Shown: positions 35,290 through 45,066 of the stretch, in pieces | How positions within the stretch are numbered: position 1 is the first letter of the stretch | Layout of the letters: each line of letters opens with the position of its first letter | Assembly (NCBI GenBank): GCA_008015325.1 | Contig: SSFI01000021.1 | Coordinates: forward strand, 1-45,966 | Source of the DNA: Rheinheimera sp. | GTDB taxonomy: Bacteria; Pseudomonadota; Gammaproteobacteria; Enterobacterales; Alteromonadaceae | Direction: 5' to 3' | DNA: 45,966 nucleotides | Translations under genes and position numbers: made by a program | The notes under the pieces: generated by a model | Databases searched by the model: none | Told to the model about the DNA's origin: nothing | Seen by the model: the letters and a program-made list of their open reading frames with translations, nothing else

Positions 35290-36002
35290 GCACTGCTTTC
35301 AAACTGTTGATCATCGATGACGAGCCGCTGGCGCATCAGGTATTGCTGCATCACCTGGCGGCGCATGCGGATATGGTGGTGGCCGGTCACTGCTACAGCG
35401 CCGCTGAGGCGATGGCAATGCTGGCGCAACACCCGATAGATTTGATTTTGCTGGATATTCAACTGCCGGTGCTGACCGGTCTGCAGATGCTCAAGCTGTT
35501 GGCAAAGCCGCCGCAGGTGGTGCTGGTGACAGCTTATGCCGAATTTGCCCTCGACGGTTTTGCGCTGGACGTGACCGATTACCTGTTAAAGCCGGTCAGC
35601 AGTGAACGGCTGGCGTTGGCGCTGGACAAAGTGCGTCGCCGCGCCGGGCTGCCAGCGCCTGTGGCCACACCGGCAACTGCTGTGGGGAATGAGCATATTG
35701 TGCTGAAAGTCGACCGCGAATTACGCCGCTTTGATCTGGCGTCAATTTGCTGTTTTGAAGGCTACGGCAATTACGTCAAAGTCTGGCAAGGCCAGCAAAT
35801 GACGCTGGCCAGCAGCACGTTAAAAGCTTTGATGGAACAAACGGCGGCGGCTGGTTTTATCCAGGTGCATAAATCTTTTCTGGTCAATCCCAGCCATGTG
35901 CTTAGCCTCGACAGCCAGCTGTTAAAACTGAGCAACCAGCAGCAGATCCGTATCGGTGAAGCTTTTAAAGCACAGGCGCGGCGTATCTTCACGCCGCGCT
36001 GA
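35286..36002 (+). CDS. LytTR-family response regulator
   Basis: A 238-residue regulator. The receiver domain (residues 1-120) has the acidic pair in LLIIDDEP, phospho-acceptor D57 in LILLDIQLP, and the conserved T/K positions in LVTAYAEFALDGF and YLLKPV. The LytTR DNA-binding domain spans about 135-238, with the segments ASICCFEGYGNYVKVW and FIQVHKSFLVNPSHVL. It overlaps the kinase gene by four bases. The likely target is the divergent exporter and its own operon through the 21-bp repeats (inference). Confidence 0.94.
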   Translation: MSTAFKLLIIDDEPLAHQVLLHHLAAHADMVVAGHCYSAAEAMAMLAQHPIDLILLDIQLPVLTGLQMLKLLAKPPQVVLVTAYAEFALDGFALDVTDYLLKPVSSERLALALDKVRRRAGLPAPVATPATAVGNEHIVLKVDRELRRFDLASICCFEGYGNYVKVWQGQQMTLASSTLKALMEQTAAAGFIQVHKSFLVNPSHVLSLDSQLLKLSNQQQIRIGEAFKAQARRIFTPR

Positions 36003-36010
36003 GTGCTGAT

Positions 36011-38125
36011 TTATAACCAGGCCGCCAATAAACCCTGCCGCCAGAACACCCAAACTGCCACCACAATCACCACTAAAATCAGCCACAAACCGGCGCTGCT
36101 TTTGTGTTCAAAGGGGTCGGTCAGCGACCGGCTTGAGCCTGATGGCAGGCTGGCCAGCGCGGTTAAACGGGTGCCAAAGGCAATACTGAGTTTGGCGTTG
36201 GTATTGACCGCCCAGCCGTTGGCGTCCAGCAGCGGCGCCAGATTGCGCGCCCGCAGTTTAAACCAGGCCATCAGCATCGACGGACCGGAAATAAACAGCA
36301 CCACGCCCAAAAGCGCCAGCGGCATTTGCCACCAGACGAGGCCAAGGAAGCTGGTGACCACTGCGGCCAGCGCAGTACCGATAGCGCCGATGGCTAAACC
36401 AATGGCAGCAAAAATACCGGCAAATTTGGCCACATCAAAAGGTGCGGCCGGTTTGGCCGGGGTGGGCGCGGCAGCGGTTTTAGCGGCATCACCAACGCCG
36501 GCAGCGCTTTGCGCTTCAATTTCTTTATCTTTGGCGGCGGCAAACTTCTGAATTTGTTCGGAAATCATCCGGCCAATCCGTTGATACGGCGTAAAAAAGG
36601 CTTCGCGGATACTGATCGGGTTGCTGACGATTTGCGTCACAGTCGCATCCCAGTCGACACCGGCACGGTCATAAAACACGCCGTTGCGGCCGACCATCAG
36701 ATTACCGGCATCACCGGCCGTCATGGCAGCGACCACAGATTTTTTCTCGCCGTTGCTGCGCACACAATCCAGATATAACAGATACATGCCGCTTAATGCC
36801 GCCAGTTTGGCGTGTTTGCCGGCGTCATTGACATTCAGGCATAAATCGCAGCTACGCCCGTCGATATACAAGCGACCATTCTGGAAAATCGCCGGTTTTT
36901 CTAAGCTGTAGAAGCTTTCAAAACTGACAAAGTTACGCAGTAAATCGCGCAGGCTGAGCTGATAACGCACCAGCTTGTCGACATCCAGCACAGATTCGGC
37001 TTCGGCTTGCTGCGCCAAATCAGCATCGATTAATGCGATGGCGGCTGCCACAGTGTCACTGTGCAGGCAAGCGCTCAGCACTTCCGGCGCGAGCGTCGCC
37101 ACCACAGTCGCCGGCTGCGCCGATTTCCAGTCGGCATAAGGTTGTAAGGTGTCGGTCAGCAATTTCCAGTCAGCGTTGCTGATCGCGTCAACGTTGCCCC
37201 ACAAAGTACCTGTCAGCGACGCCAGACAGGCCAGTGCATCGGCCCATTGCGGATGCACGCCTTGCGTCAGTGGTAACATGCCGCTGCTGTTGACACTGGC
37301 GAGCGGCAAGTGGCTGTCGGCGCTGTTGCTGGCATTCAGCAGCTGGCGCGACAGCGCGGCATAATCTTCAGCGCTGCCGTTCAGTGCCGCCGTGGCATTG
37401 GCGTCATAAGCGGCCAGCTGGCAGCGAATAAAATAGTCGGTCACTTTGGCGTGCAGTGTGCTGTGCAGCTGCCAGGCTTCATCGGTGGCGTCGCCGAGCA
37501 CTTTGCTGACGGCATCGCCTTGTTGTTGCCATTGGCAGAATTCCTGACCGGCAGCAACAAACTGGTCCAGCTGTTCGCGGTTGATACCCGGCGCGCCGCT
37601 GCGGTCCGGCGTTTGAATGCCCAATTCCAGCAGCGTGCTAATCAGTTGTTTCAGTGCGTCGGTGTTTGCCAGTTCGACCGTGATCACACCGTCGCCATTC
37701 AGTTGGTCAGCCGGGAAAATCAGCGCCAAATCGGCGGTATCGTTTATGCTTAATGCGGTCGCATCGGGTTTACCGAGGTTTTGTAAAATCCGTTTCGCCG
37801 AGGCCAGCAGTTTTTGCCCGGCTTCACTTTGGGTGCAAATGGCGCTGAGTGGCAGCTCAGTACCGGTTAACAGCACTTCCGGCCGCTGCAGCACCGACAA
37901 AGCCCAGGCCACTGCCGCTTTGACTTCATCAATCCGTACCCGGCCGTCATGGTCGTCGTCTAAATAGGCCATCATCCGCGGGTCCAGTTCCAGCCCTTTG
38001 ACCGGGCAACTCAGCGCAGCCCACAGTTTTGGGTCGAGCGTCGCAAGTTGCTGCCAGTCTTCGATTTTATCCAACCGGACCTGATCAAAACCGCCGGAGC
38101 GGAAAAAACGCCATTGATGTGCCAT
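36011..38125 (-). CDS. EF-hand-containing membrane protein, unknown function
   Basis: A 704-residue protein. A textbook calcium-binding EF-hand loop lies at residues 56-67 (D56, D58, D60, G61, V63, E67). A second, degenerate loop sits around QLNGDGVITVE. The middle is helical and Ala/Leu-rich. The C-terminal 170 residues hold several hydrophobic helices: FAAIGLAIGAIGTALAAVVT, MPLALLGVVLFISGPSM and a final LWLILVVIVVAVWVFW. No signal peptide is seen, so the EF-hand part is probably cytoplasmic. AAGGAAA precedes the ATG. The family is not recognised. It converges on the response regulator with an eight-base gap. Confidence 0.75.
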   Translation of the reverse strand: MAHQWRFFRSGGFDQVRLDKIEDWQQLATLDPKLWAALSCPVKGLELDPRMMAYLDDDHDGRVRIDEVKAAVAWALSVLQRPEVLLTGTELPLSAICTQSEAGQKLLASAKRILQNLGKPDATALSINDTADLALIFPADQLNGDGVITVELANTDALKQLISTLLELGIQTPDRSGAPGINREQLDQFVAAGQEFCQWQQQGDAVSKVLGDATDEAWQLHSTLHAKVTDYFIRCQLAAYDANATAALNGSAEDYAALSRQLLNASNSADSHLPLASVNSSGMLPLTQGVHPQWADALACLASLTGTLWGNVDAISNADWKLLTDTLQPYADWKSAQPATVVATLAPEVLSACLHSDTVAAAIALIDADLAQQAEAESVLDVDKLVRYQLSLRDLLRNFVSFESFYSLEKPAIFQNGRLYIDGRSCDLCLNVNDAGKHAKLAALSGMYLLYLDCVRSNGEKKSVVAAMTAGDAGNLMVGRNGVFYDRAGVDWDATVTQIVSNPISIREAFFTPYQRIGRMISEQIQKFAAAKDKEIEAQSAAGVGDAAKTAAAPTPAKPAAPFDVAKFAGIFAAIGLAIGAIGTALAAVVTSFLGLVWWQMPLALLGVVLFISGPSMLMAWFKLRARNLAPLLDANGWAVNTNAKLSIAFGTRLTALASLPSGSSRSLTDPFEHKSSAGLWLILVVIVVAVWVFWRQGLLAAWL

Positions 38126-38507
38126 GTAACTTTCCTTATGAAATGACGCGCCGAAGCCAAACCCAGGCTACGCCGGAAGCAGAAACTTTAATATTTCATT
38201 GTTTAGGCAGGGCTGCAACCGGAAGTGGCTGTTAAGGCATTACAAACCAGCGAAAAATGCGGACGCCGTGGTGACATTGTGTTGCCTTGCACGACAGCAA
38301 ACGAGCGGTGAACGAATCCGGATCGGTTTGAGATTGCTGGAAGGTGGTGATTGGATTGTTTATATAAAAAAATATTAAGTAAATTAATGAGCTCTGCAGA
38401 TTATTGATTTGGTACTCTGACCCAAAGCGTTGGACGTAACTGCTTAACTGCGGTATGCCGATGCTATAGGGCATGAAAATCGAGGACTGAATACTGAGGT
38501 AATTCTG
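38126..38507. other. 382-bp intergenic region, GC-rich then strongly AT-rich
   Basis: The first 200 bp have ordinary composition with no supported gene. Positions about 38355-38392 are nearly pure A/T and may carry the promoter for the Sel1-repeat gene, though no clean -35/-10 pair is fixed. A minus-strand frame of 108 codons (38232-38558) crosses it but has no ribosome-binding site. Its C-terminal half looks like the by-product of a dispersed intergenic repeat. Confidence 0.5.
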
Positions 38508-39086
38508 ATGGACTTTGACAAACTTAAAGTTTTCATGGCTACGCTCAAATCTGATCATATGACTGATGATGAGCTCATTAGCAAAACAAATAGTTTTTTT
38601 GCTGAGAATTGCCTTCAGTTAAATGCAGAGTTTGTGAAGAGGTTGTTGGAAGAGAAAGCTGTCGGTAACAATATTTCATTACAGTTAATTGAGGAATATG
38701 CCTATTTGGGGGCTCCTGCTGCTCAAGTGATGTATGGTGTGATGAAACTGGAAGGACAAGGTATTGCAAAGAACGAGCAGGAGGCAATTTTTTGGTTGAA
38801 GCGGGCATTCAATGGCAAAAACCCAAATGCCGGCGTCGTGCTTTCAGCGATTTATGCCAATGGCATTGGAGTCGCTGCAGATATGCAAAAAGCCTTGGCC
38901 TATGCCAAAGTGCCAGCTGAGCTTGGTGTGCCCAAAGCACAATATTGCTATGCGTTGCTCCTGCTGGAAAATGCTTCAACGCCTGTTGATGAGGACATTG
39001 TTATTTCGTATATGGTGGCGGCTGCCAATAACGGACATGCTAAAGCTATTAAGTTCTTGCAAGATAACAATTTGGGTGACGCGTAA
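38508..39086 (+). CDS. Sel1-like repeat protein
   Basis: A 192-residue protein with TPR-like Sel1 repeats: GAPAAQVMYGVMKLEGQGIA with NEQEAIFWLKRAF, then NAGVVLSAIYANGIGVAADM with QKALAYAKVPAELG, then PKAQYCYALLLLE and a last partial repeat. Sel1 proteins mediate protein-protein contacts. No signal peptide is present. GAGGT (38496-38500) lies seven bases upstream of the ATG. Base composition is clearly more AT-rich and codon use less GC-biased than in flanking genes, suggesting recent acquisition. It stands alone between two gene-poor stretches. Confidence 0.85.
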   Translation: MDFDKLKVFMATLKSDHMTDDELISKTNSFFAENCLQLNAEFVKRLLEEKAVGNNISLQLIEEYAYLGAPAAQVMYGVMKLEGQGIAKNEQEAIFWLKRAFNGKNPNAGVVLSAIYANGIGVAADMQKALAYAKVPAELGVPKAQYCYALLLLENASTPVDEDIVISYMVAAANNGHAKAIKFLQDNNLGDA

Positions 39087-39409
39087 ACAGGGTCAACATC
39101 GGCAAACGATTTTATGCAATTACCGAATACTTTGACTGTCAGCTTTTTGCGGATTCCGGCGTTTTAACATCCGGCGAAGATTCAGTCGTGGTACTAATGC
39201 GAGCTGAAAGCCACAGGCTTTTGCATAGCTGGTTAACTCAAGCATTCATGCCATATCCAGATCTTTGTTATCTTATATGGTAACCCTTACGAAGAAAATC
39301 GCTCCAAAAGTGCACTTGTGATGCCACTGTAGCTTTTCTCGTTGTGCGTTACTCTGCGAACAACACTGACGGGCAGCAACTCGCGCGGCCCGTCTTGAGT
39401 CCGTCCGAC
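39087..39409. other. 323-bp gene-poor region with a possible gene remnant
   Basis: No complete gene is seen. A plus-strand frame from 39080 to the TAA at 39281-39283 is open for 67 codons with protein-like composition (RFYAITEYFDCQLFADSGVL, then GEDSVVVLMRAE). It has no credible start codon and begins inside the previous gene. It may be the tail of a truncated gene. No convincing uvrA terminator is present. Confidence 0.35.
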
Positions 39410-42241
39410 TCAACCCCGCGCCAACAACGGCTTCAGATACTGCCCGGTATAAGATTTCTCACAATCCGCCACTTGCTCCGGCGTGCCGGCGATCAAAATT
39501 TCGCCGCCGCCGCTGCCGCCTTCCGGGCCTAAGTCGACTATCCAGTCGGCGGTTTTAATCACGTCTAAGTTGTGTTCAATCACCACCACTGTATTGCCGT
39601 GGTCGCGCAGCGTGTGCAGCACGTTCAGCAGCTGCTGAATATCGTAGAAGTGCAGGCCTGTGGTTGGCTCGTCCAGGATATACAGGGTTTTGCCGGTGTC
39701 GCGTTTACTCAGCTCACGCGCCAGTTTCACCCGCTGCGCTTCGCCGCCGGATAATGTCGTCGCTGACTGGCCAAGGGTGATGTAAGTCAGGCCGACGTCC
39801 ATCAGGGTTTGTAATTTGCGTGAGATCGCCGGAATGCTGTCGAAGAATTCGCGGGCATCTTCTACCGTCATTTCCAGCACTTCGTGGATGTTTTTGCCTT
39901 TATATTTCACTTCCAGCGTTTCGCGGTTGTAGCGTTTGCCTTTACAGACATCACAAGGTACATACACGTCCGGCAGGAAATGCATTTCGACTTTGAGCAC
40001 ACCGTCGCCCTGACAGGCTTCGCAGCGCCCGCCTTTGACGTTAAAGCTGAAGCGGCCGACCTGATAACCGCGTGAGCGCGCTTCCTGGGTGCCGGCGAAT
40101 AAATCCCGTACTGCGGTGAAAATGCCGGTGTAAGTGGCCGGGTTGGAACGTGGCGTGCGGCCAATCGGGCTCTGGTCGATGTCGACGCATTTATCAAAAT
40201 GCTCCAGGCCTTCAATAGCACGGTGCGGTGCCGGGTCGTCGCCTTCGCCTTTGTTCAGAACTTTGTGCGCAACCCGGAACAGCGTGTCGTTGATCAGCGT
40301 CGATTTGCCGGAGCCGGATACGCCGGTGATACAGGTCAACACACCGAATGGAATGCTTAAATCGACGTTTTTCAGGTTATTGCCTGTCGCGCCCAATACT
40401 TTGAGTTCTTTGCCTTTTTTACCTTTGTGTCTTGTGTCTGGCACGGCGATTTTGCGCGTGCCGGACAAATACTGGCCGGTCAGTGAATCAGGCGCCGCTT
40501 CGATATCGGCGAGCGTGCCCTGCGCGACTATATTGCCGCCATGCACGCCGGCGCCCGGGCCTATGTCGATGATATGGTCGGCAAGGCGAACCGCGTCCTC
40601 GTCGTGCTCGACCACAATCACGGTATTACCCAAATCCCGCAGGTGCGTCAGGGTGCCGAGCAGCCGGTCGTTATCGCGTTGGTGCAAACCGATCGACGGT
40701 TCATCCAATACATACATCACGCCGACCAGACCAGCGCCGATTTGACTGGCGAGGCGAATTCGCTGCGCTTCACCGCCGGATAAAGTCTCGGCGCTACGCG
40801 ACAGATTAAGATAGTTCAGCCCGACATTGACCAGAAACATCAGCCGGTCCTGAATTTCTTTGAGTACTTTTTCGGCGATCTTGGCTTTTTGCCCGCTCAG
40901 TGTCAGTTCCGAGAAAAAGCGGTGACAGTCGCCAATCGACAGTTCGACGATTTTCGGCAGATTGGTTTTACCGATAAACACATGGCGCGCTTCTTCGCGC
41001 AGGCGTGAACCGTCACAGACCGGGCAAGTGGTGGTGGCGAGATACTTCGCCAGCTCTTCGCGCACCGCATTGGATTCGGTTTCGTGATAACGCCGCTCCA
41101 TATTCGGCAAAATGCCTTCAAACGGATGTTTGCGCAGTACGATGTCGCCACGGTCGTTTAAGTATTTGAATTCAATCTCTTTGCGCCCGCTGCCGCTTAA
41201 GATGGCTTGTTGCTGCTCGGGCTTCAGGCTTTGAAACGGCGCGTCGACATCAAAACCATAATGTTCAGCCAGCGATTTCAGCATCTGAAAATAATAGAAA
41301 TTACGTTTATCCCAGCCGCGAATCGCGCCGCCGGCCAGGCTTAACGATGCATCGACAATGACTTTATTGGCGTCGAAATATTGTTTGACACCCAGGCCGT
41401 CACAGGCGGTACAGGCGCCGGCTGGATTGTTAAAGGAAAATAACCGCGGCTCCAGTTCCGCCATCGAATAACCGCAGGTTGGGCAGGCGAAATTGGCGGA
41501 GAAAATCAGCTCTTCAGCTGACGGGTCATCCATCGACGCGACTTTGGCGATGCCGCCGGATAATTCCAACGCGGTTTCAAAACTCTCGGCCAGCCGCTGT
41601 TTGATGTCGTCACGCACTTTGATCCGGTCAATCACCACTTCGATGGTGTGTTTTTTGTGTAAATCGAGCTTTGGCGGATCAGACAAGTCACAGACTTCGC
41701 CGTTGATGCGCGCGCGGATATAGCCTTGGGCCGCTAAGTTTTCCAGCGTCTTGACGTGTTCACCTTTGCGGTCCTGTACCACAGGCGCCAGTACCATCAG
41801 TTTGCTGCCTTCCGGGAATGACACCACTTTGTCGACCATTTCACTGATGGTTTGCGCGGCCAGCGGCAGGTTGTGGGTTGGGCAGCGTGGCTCACCGACG
41901 CGGGCGAATAACAGCCGCAGATAGTCGTAAATTTCGGTGATAGTGCCGACAGTCGAGCGCGGGTTGTGCGAGGTGGATTTTTGTTCAATCGAAATCGCTG
42001 GTGACAGCCCTTCGATATGGTCGACGTCCGGTTTTTCCATCAGGCTGAGGAACTGGCGGGCGTAGGCCGACAAAGATTCGACATAACGGCGCTGGCCTTC
42101 GGCGTACAGCGTATCAAAGGCCAGCGAAGATTTGCCGGAGCCAGATAAGCCGGTGATCACAATCAGTTTGTCGCGGGGAATTTCCAGCGAAATATTTTTC
42201 AGGTTGTGAGTACGGGCGCCGCGGATATCGATTTTATTCAT
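39410..42241 (-). CDS. uvrA: excinuclease ABC subunit A
   Basis: A 943-residue damage-recognition ATPase of nucleotide excision repair, full length. The first Walker A is GLSGSGKSS (about residues 31-39). Zinc modules are CPTCGYSM...CTACDGLG and CEACQGDG...CDVCKGKR. Signatures [16 protein letters not shown] and [15 protein letters not shown] occur with Walker [10 protein letters not shown] and LDEPTTGLH. The second Walker A is GVSGSGKST. It works with UvrB and UvrC. The ATG at 42241 is chosen over a GTG at 42244. A near-consensus LexA box 98 bp upstream indicates SOS induction. Confidence 0.98.
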   Translation of the reverse strand: MNKIDIRGARTHNLKNISLEIPRDKLIVITGLSGSGKSSLAFDTLYAEGQRRYVESLSAYARQFLSLMEKPDVDHIEGLSPAISIEQKSTSHNPRSTVGTITEIYDYLRLLFARVGEPRCPTHNLPLAAQTISEMVDKVVSFPEGSKLMVLAPVVQDRKGEHVKTLENLAAQGYIRARINGEVCDLSDPPKLDLHKKHTIEVVIDRIKVRDDIKQRLAESFETALELSGGIAKVASMDDPSAEELIFSANFACPTCGYSMAELEPRLFSFNNPAGACTACDGLGVKQYFDANKVIVDASLSLAGGAIRGWDKRNFYYFQMLKSLAEHYGFDVDAPFQSLKPEQQQAILSGSGRKEIEFKYLNDRGDIVLRKHPFEGILPNMERRYHETESNAVREELAKYLATTTCPVCDGSRLREEARHVFIGKTNLPKIVELSIGDCHRFFSELTLSGQKAKIAEKVLKEIQDRLMFLVNVGLNYLNLSRSAETLSGGEAQRIRLASQIGAGLVGVMYVLDEPSIGLHQRDNDRLLGTLTHLRDLGNTVIVVEHDEDAVRLADHIIDIGPGAGVHGGNIVAQGTLADIEAAPDSLTGQYLSGTRKIAVPDTRHKGKKGKELKVLGATGNNLKNVDLSIPFGVLTCITGVSGSGKSTLINDTLFRVAHKVLNKGEGDDPAPHRAIEGLEHFDKCVDIDQSPIGRTPRSNPATYTGIFTAVRDLFAGTQEARSRGYQVGRFSFNVKGGRCEACQGDGVLKVEMHFLPDVYVPCDVCKGKRYNRETLEVKYKGKNIHEVLEMTVEDAREFFDSIPAISRKLQTLMDVGLTYITLGQSATTLSGGEAQRVKLARELSKRDTGKTLYILDEPTTGLHFYDIQQLLNVLHTLRDHGNTVVVIEHNLDVIKTADWIVDLGPEGGSGGGEILIAGTPEQVADCEKSYTGQYLKPLLARG

Positions 42242-42338
42242 CACAGTCTCTGTTATGGCTTAGGGCAAAGGCAATATGGCACTCTCTGTATGGCTGAGGG
42301 TGCTGCCCGGATCAATGCTGCAGAAGGATAAGCGGGAA

Positions 42339-42354
42339 CTGTATATAAATACAG
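42339..42354. promoter_or_regulatory. LexA/SOS box
   Basis: CTGTATATAAATACAG matches the enterobacterial LexA consensus CTGTATATATATACAG at 15 of 16 positions. It lies between divergent uvrA (start 42241) and the diguanylate cyclase gene (start 42471). On the minus strand, TTGCGC just upstream of the box and TATACA or TACAGT within it could be the uvrA promoter, so LexA binding would occlude RNA polymerase. Confidence 0.95.
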
Positions 42355-42470
42355 ATGTTTGCGCAAGTCTCAGGCCGGTGAAAAACCGGCCTGAGTCAGC
42401 GGTCGAATCGGTTTGCAATTGTTGCAGGCAAAGCCTAAGGTGAATTGTTAACGCTTTTTCTGCAGGCCGT

Positions 42471-43607
42471 ATGACCACCGAACAAATTTACACTTTAGCC
42501 ATGATGCAGCTGGCGCTGGTGCTTTTGATTGCCAGTACCCGGGTGCATCCGCCAAAATCAGATGTGCCAAGCCTGCGTCTGTTTCAATTATCCATCGCTT
42601 GTGACGCCCTCAGCTGGCTGTTTTATCTATGGCCGGTGCAGCCGGTGCTGCTGTTGATTTCGAGCTTTGCTGCGGCGTTCAATATGTGGCTGTTATTGGC
42701 TTTTTCCTTGCGGCGCTGTCAGCGCAGTGTGCCCTGGTGGTTGCTGGCGGTGATGGTTCTGATACAGGCCAGTGTTTACAGCTGGCTGACCCTGCATGAC
42801 ATGCAAAATATATTGATGCATTTTATGATGCTGGTGACTGGCGCAGTGGCCTTGCCCATCGCTTGGTTATTCTGGTTTCGTAAAGTCGGCCGCACGGTAT
42901 CGGATCAGGGTTTTGCTATCGTGATGTTGTGCTGGTTTGGTGTCTGCGTGCTGCGCACTGTGACGGTGGAGGTGCAGCAGGACTGGATTTTGTCTGGTTA
43001 TCTGGTGTCGCAGGTGCTGTGGCCCGGCATTATGGCTGCTTACGGGCTTTTTGTGATCACTGGTTACCTAGAAGAAACACAGCAGCGCCTGCGGGCTGAA
43101 GCGGTGCTGGACCCGTTGACCGGGCAGCTGAACCGGCGCGGTCTGCATGAAGTGGTGACCGGCAGCCTTAGTTACCTGCAGCGCAATCAGCAACCCGCGG
43201 CACTACTGATGATAGATTTGGACCATTTCAAGCGGGTGAACGACCAGTTTGGCCATGATGGCGGCGATTTGGTGCTGGAACAAACCGCCAAAGCCATCAA
43301 AACCATGCTGCGGCAAAGCGATGTGCTGGCGCGCTTTGGTGGCGAAGAATTTCTGGTATTTTTGCCGGCGGCTAATCGGGATATGGCTCAGCGTACTGCG
43401 GAACGTTTACTGGAAGGTGTCCGTCAGCTGGAATGGCCGGCGTCGATGCCGGAAGATTATCAGCTGACTATCAGTATCGGCGTTAGTGTGTTTGGCCCGG
43501 ATTATGACTTTGGCCGCACGCTGCGGCTTGCTGATCAGGCGCTGTACCGCGCCAAACAAAATGGCCGCGATCGCATCGAATTCGCCGGGACAGCTGCCGA
43601 CTATTAA
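42471..43607 (+). CDS. membrane diguanylate cyclase
   Basis: A 378-residue enzyme. About six or seven transmembrane helices fill the first 200 residues, followed by a GGDEF domain from LDPLTGQLNRRGLHEV to the C-terminus. The metal/GTP site is GGEEF at 290-294, with DLDHFKRVNDQFGHDGGD upstream. The I-site R281-Q-S-D284 is intact, predicting product inhibition. No recognised 7TM sensor family name can be given with confidence. The ribosome-binding site is weak (AGG five bases before the ATG). It is divergent from uvrA across 229 bp containing the LexA box, so SOS influence on c-di-GMP is possible. Confidence 0.92.
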   Translation: MTTEQIYTLAMMQLALVLLIASTRVHPPKSDVPSLRLFQLSIACDALSWLFYLWPVQPVLLLISSFAAAFNMWLLLAFSLRRCQRSVPWWLLAVMVLIQASVYSWLTLHDMQNILMHFMMLVTGAVALPIAWLFWFRKVGRTVSDQGFAIVMLCWFGVCVLRTVTVEVQQDWILSGYLVSQVLWPGIMAAYGLFVITGYLEETQQRLRAEAVLDPLTGQLNRRGLHEVVTGSLSYLQRNQQPAALLMIDLDHFKRVNDQFGHDGGDLVLEQTAKAIKTMLRQSDVLARFGGEEFLVFLPAANRDMAQRTAERLLEGVRQLEWPASMPEDYQLTISIGVSVFGPDYDFGRTLRLADQALYRAKQNGRDRIEFAGTAADY

Positions 43608-43614
43608 AGGCCTG

Positions 43615-43623
43615 TGGTACAAT
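43615..43623 (+). promoter_or_regulatory. extended -10 promoter for the MFS-ssb unit
   Basis: TGGTACAAT is a TGnTANAAT extended -10 element just after the diguanylate cyclase stop, 70 bp before the MFS start. The -35 region (CTGCCG, 18-bp spacer) is weak, as is common with extended -10 promoters. Confidence 0.45.
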
Positions 43624-43693
43624 CCGGCGCTCTTTTGCTGCCCGCCTTGTTCTGCCGCGGGTACTGCCTGAATCGACTTGAGATCCATCAGAT

Positions 43694-45052
43694 ATGCAAC
43701 ATTTAACCGCTCTGGAACGGCGGGCCGCGATTTCGCTGGCGCTGGTTTTTGCGTTCCGTATGCTGGGCCTGTTTATGCTGATCCCGGTTTTTGCCATTTA
43801 CGGTAAAGACTTAGTTGGTTTTTCCCCGGTCTGGATTGGTCTGGCCATTGGTGCTTATGGCCTGACGCAGGCTGTGTTACAAATCCCGATGGGCTGGTTG
43901 TCGGACCGGATTGGGCGTTTGCCGGTGATGCTGTTGGGCCTGACTTTATTTGCTGTGGGTTCAGTCGTTGCAGCACTGGCGGAATCTGTGTATGGCGTGA
44001 CTTTAGGCCGTATTTTACAAGGCATGGGCGCTATTTCCGGCGCAGTGCTGGCCTTAGCTGCTGATGTAACCCGCGAAGAACAGCGCCCGAAAGTGATGGC
44101 GGTGATTGGCGCCACTATAGGTTTATCTTTTGCAGTGTCGATGATTGCCGGCCCGGCGCTCGCAGCCATCGGCGGCTTAAGTGCCATTTTCTGGTTTACC
44201 GCCGCGCTGGCGCTGGTCGGCATTGTTATAGTACTGACGCTGGTGCCAAAAACCCAACAGCAGGCCATCGACAGTGAAGCCTTAGCCCGGCCCGGTTTTA
44301 TCTGGCAATTATTCTGCCACCCGCAGCTGCGTTTATTAAATCTGGGTGTGCTGATGCTGCACCTGCTGCTGACGGCGATTTTTGTCGTGGTTCCGGCGCA
44401 ATTGCTGGCTGATGGCTTAGCAGCGCCACAGCATTGGCAGGTCTATCTGCCGGTGTTTGTTGCGGCTTTTGTGCTGATGGTGCCGCTGATGGTGTTGTCG
44501 ATGCGCCGCCAACAGGAAAAAGGCTATTTTTTATTCGCTATCGGCTTGCTGATTGTAAGTTTATTGTTAATGATGAATGGCGGGCTCTGGCCATTAGCCA
44601 TAGCGCTGCTAGTATTTTTTACCGGATTTAACTACTTAGAAGCCAGTATGCCGGCGCTGGTGTCGCGCATTGCGCCGGCCGGCCAGAAAGGCACCGCAAT
44701 GGGCATTTATGCCAGTCTGCAGTTTTTTGGCGCCTTTTTAGGTGGGGTTTTGGGTGGCAGTATTTCCGGGCAGTTTGGGGCCGTCAGCCTGTTTGCCCTT
44801 GCCGGCGGAATTGGTTTAATATGGCTTTTTCTGGCCACGCGCATGCAAGTCCCGCAGCGGGCCCAACGCTTGTCTTATAAGGTTTCCGGCGTCGATGACG
44901 CTGTAGCCAAAACGCTGGTCCGCCAGCTCAGCAGCCTCGATGGCGTGCTGGAAGCGACAGTTGTCGTCAACGAACAACGCTGTTATTTAAAAGTCAGCTC
45001 CGCCGGTTTTGACCCACAACAGGTTGAAGCTTTGCTGAGTCGTCACAGTTAA
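43694..45052 (+). CDS. MFS transporter with C-terminal ferredoxin-like domain, YajR-like
   Basis: A 452-residue inner-membrane transporter. Twelve helices contain motif [17 protein letters not shown] (about residues 68-83) and motif C-like glycines in [16 protein letters not shown] soluble C-terminal domain of about 65 residues follows ([16 protein letters not shown] through [11 protein letters not shown]). This layout matches E. coli YajR, whose extra YAM domain has a ferredoxin-like fold; the substrate is unknown there too. It ends 14 bp before ssb, so co-transcription is likely. The position next to ssb and uvrA recurs in related genera. Confidence 0.9.
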   Translation: MQHLTALERRAAISLALVFAFRMLGLFMLIPVFAIYGKDLVGFSPVWIGLAIGAYGLTQAVLQIPMGWLSDRIGRLPVMLLGLTLFAVGSVVAALAESVYGVTLGRILQGMGAISGAVLALAADVTREEQRPKVMAVIGATIGLSFAVSMIAGPALAAIGGLSAIFWFTAALALVGIVIVLTLVPKTQQQAIDSEALARPGFIWQLFCHPQLRLLNLGVLMLHLLLTAIFVVVPAQLLADGLAAPQHWQVYLPVFVAAFVLMVPLMVLSMRRQQEKGYFLFAIGLLIVSLLLMMNGGLWPLAIALLVFFTGFNYLEASMPALVSRIAPAGQKGTAMGIYASLQFFGAFLGGVLGGSISGQFGAVSLFALAGGIGLIWLFLATRMQVPQRAQRLSYKVSGVDDAVAKTLVRQLSSLDGVLEATVVVNEQRCYLKVSSAGFDPQQVEALLSRHS

Positions 45053-45066
45053 TCAGGAGAATGCGC

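Noticed and set aside
38232-38558. 108-codon minus-strand frame overlapping the Sel1 gene start
   Set aside because: No ribosome-binding site; crosses the AT-rich promoter region and the Sel1 start; C-terminal half looks like repeat-derived sequence.
39369-39393. ACGGGC/GCCCGT hairpin downstream of uvrA as a terminator
   Set aside because: Only six base pairs with a 13-base loop and no T run on the minus strand.
40134-40745. 203-codon plus-strand frame inside uvrA
   Set aside because: Ser/Pro/Arg-rich antisense shadow of a highly conserved gene.
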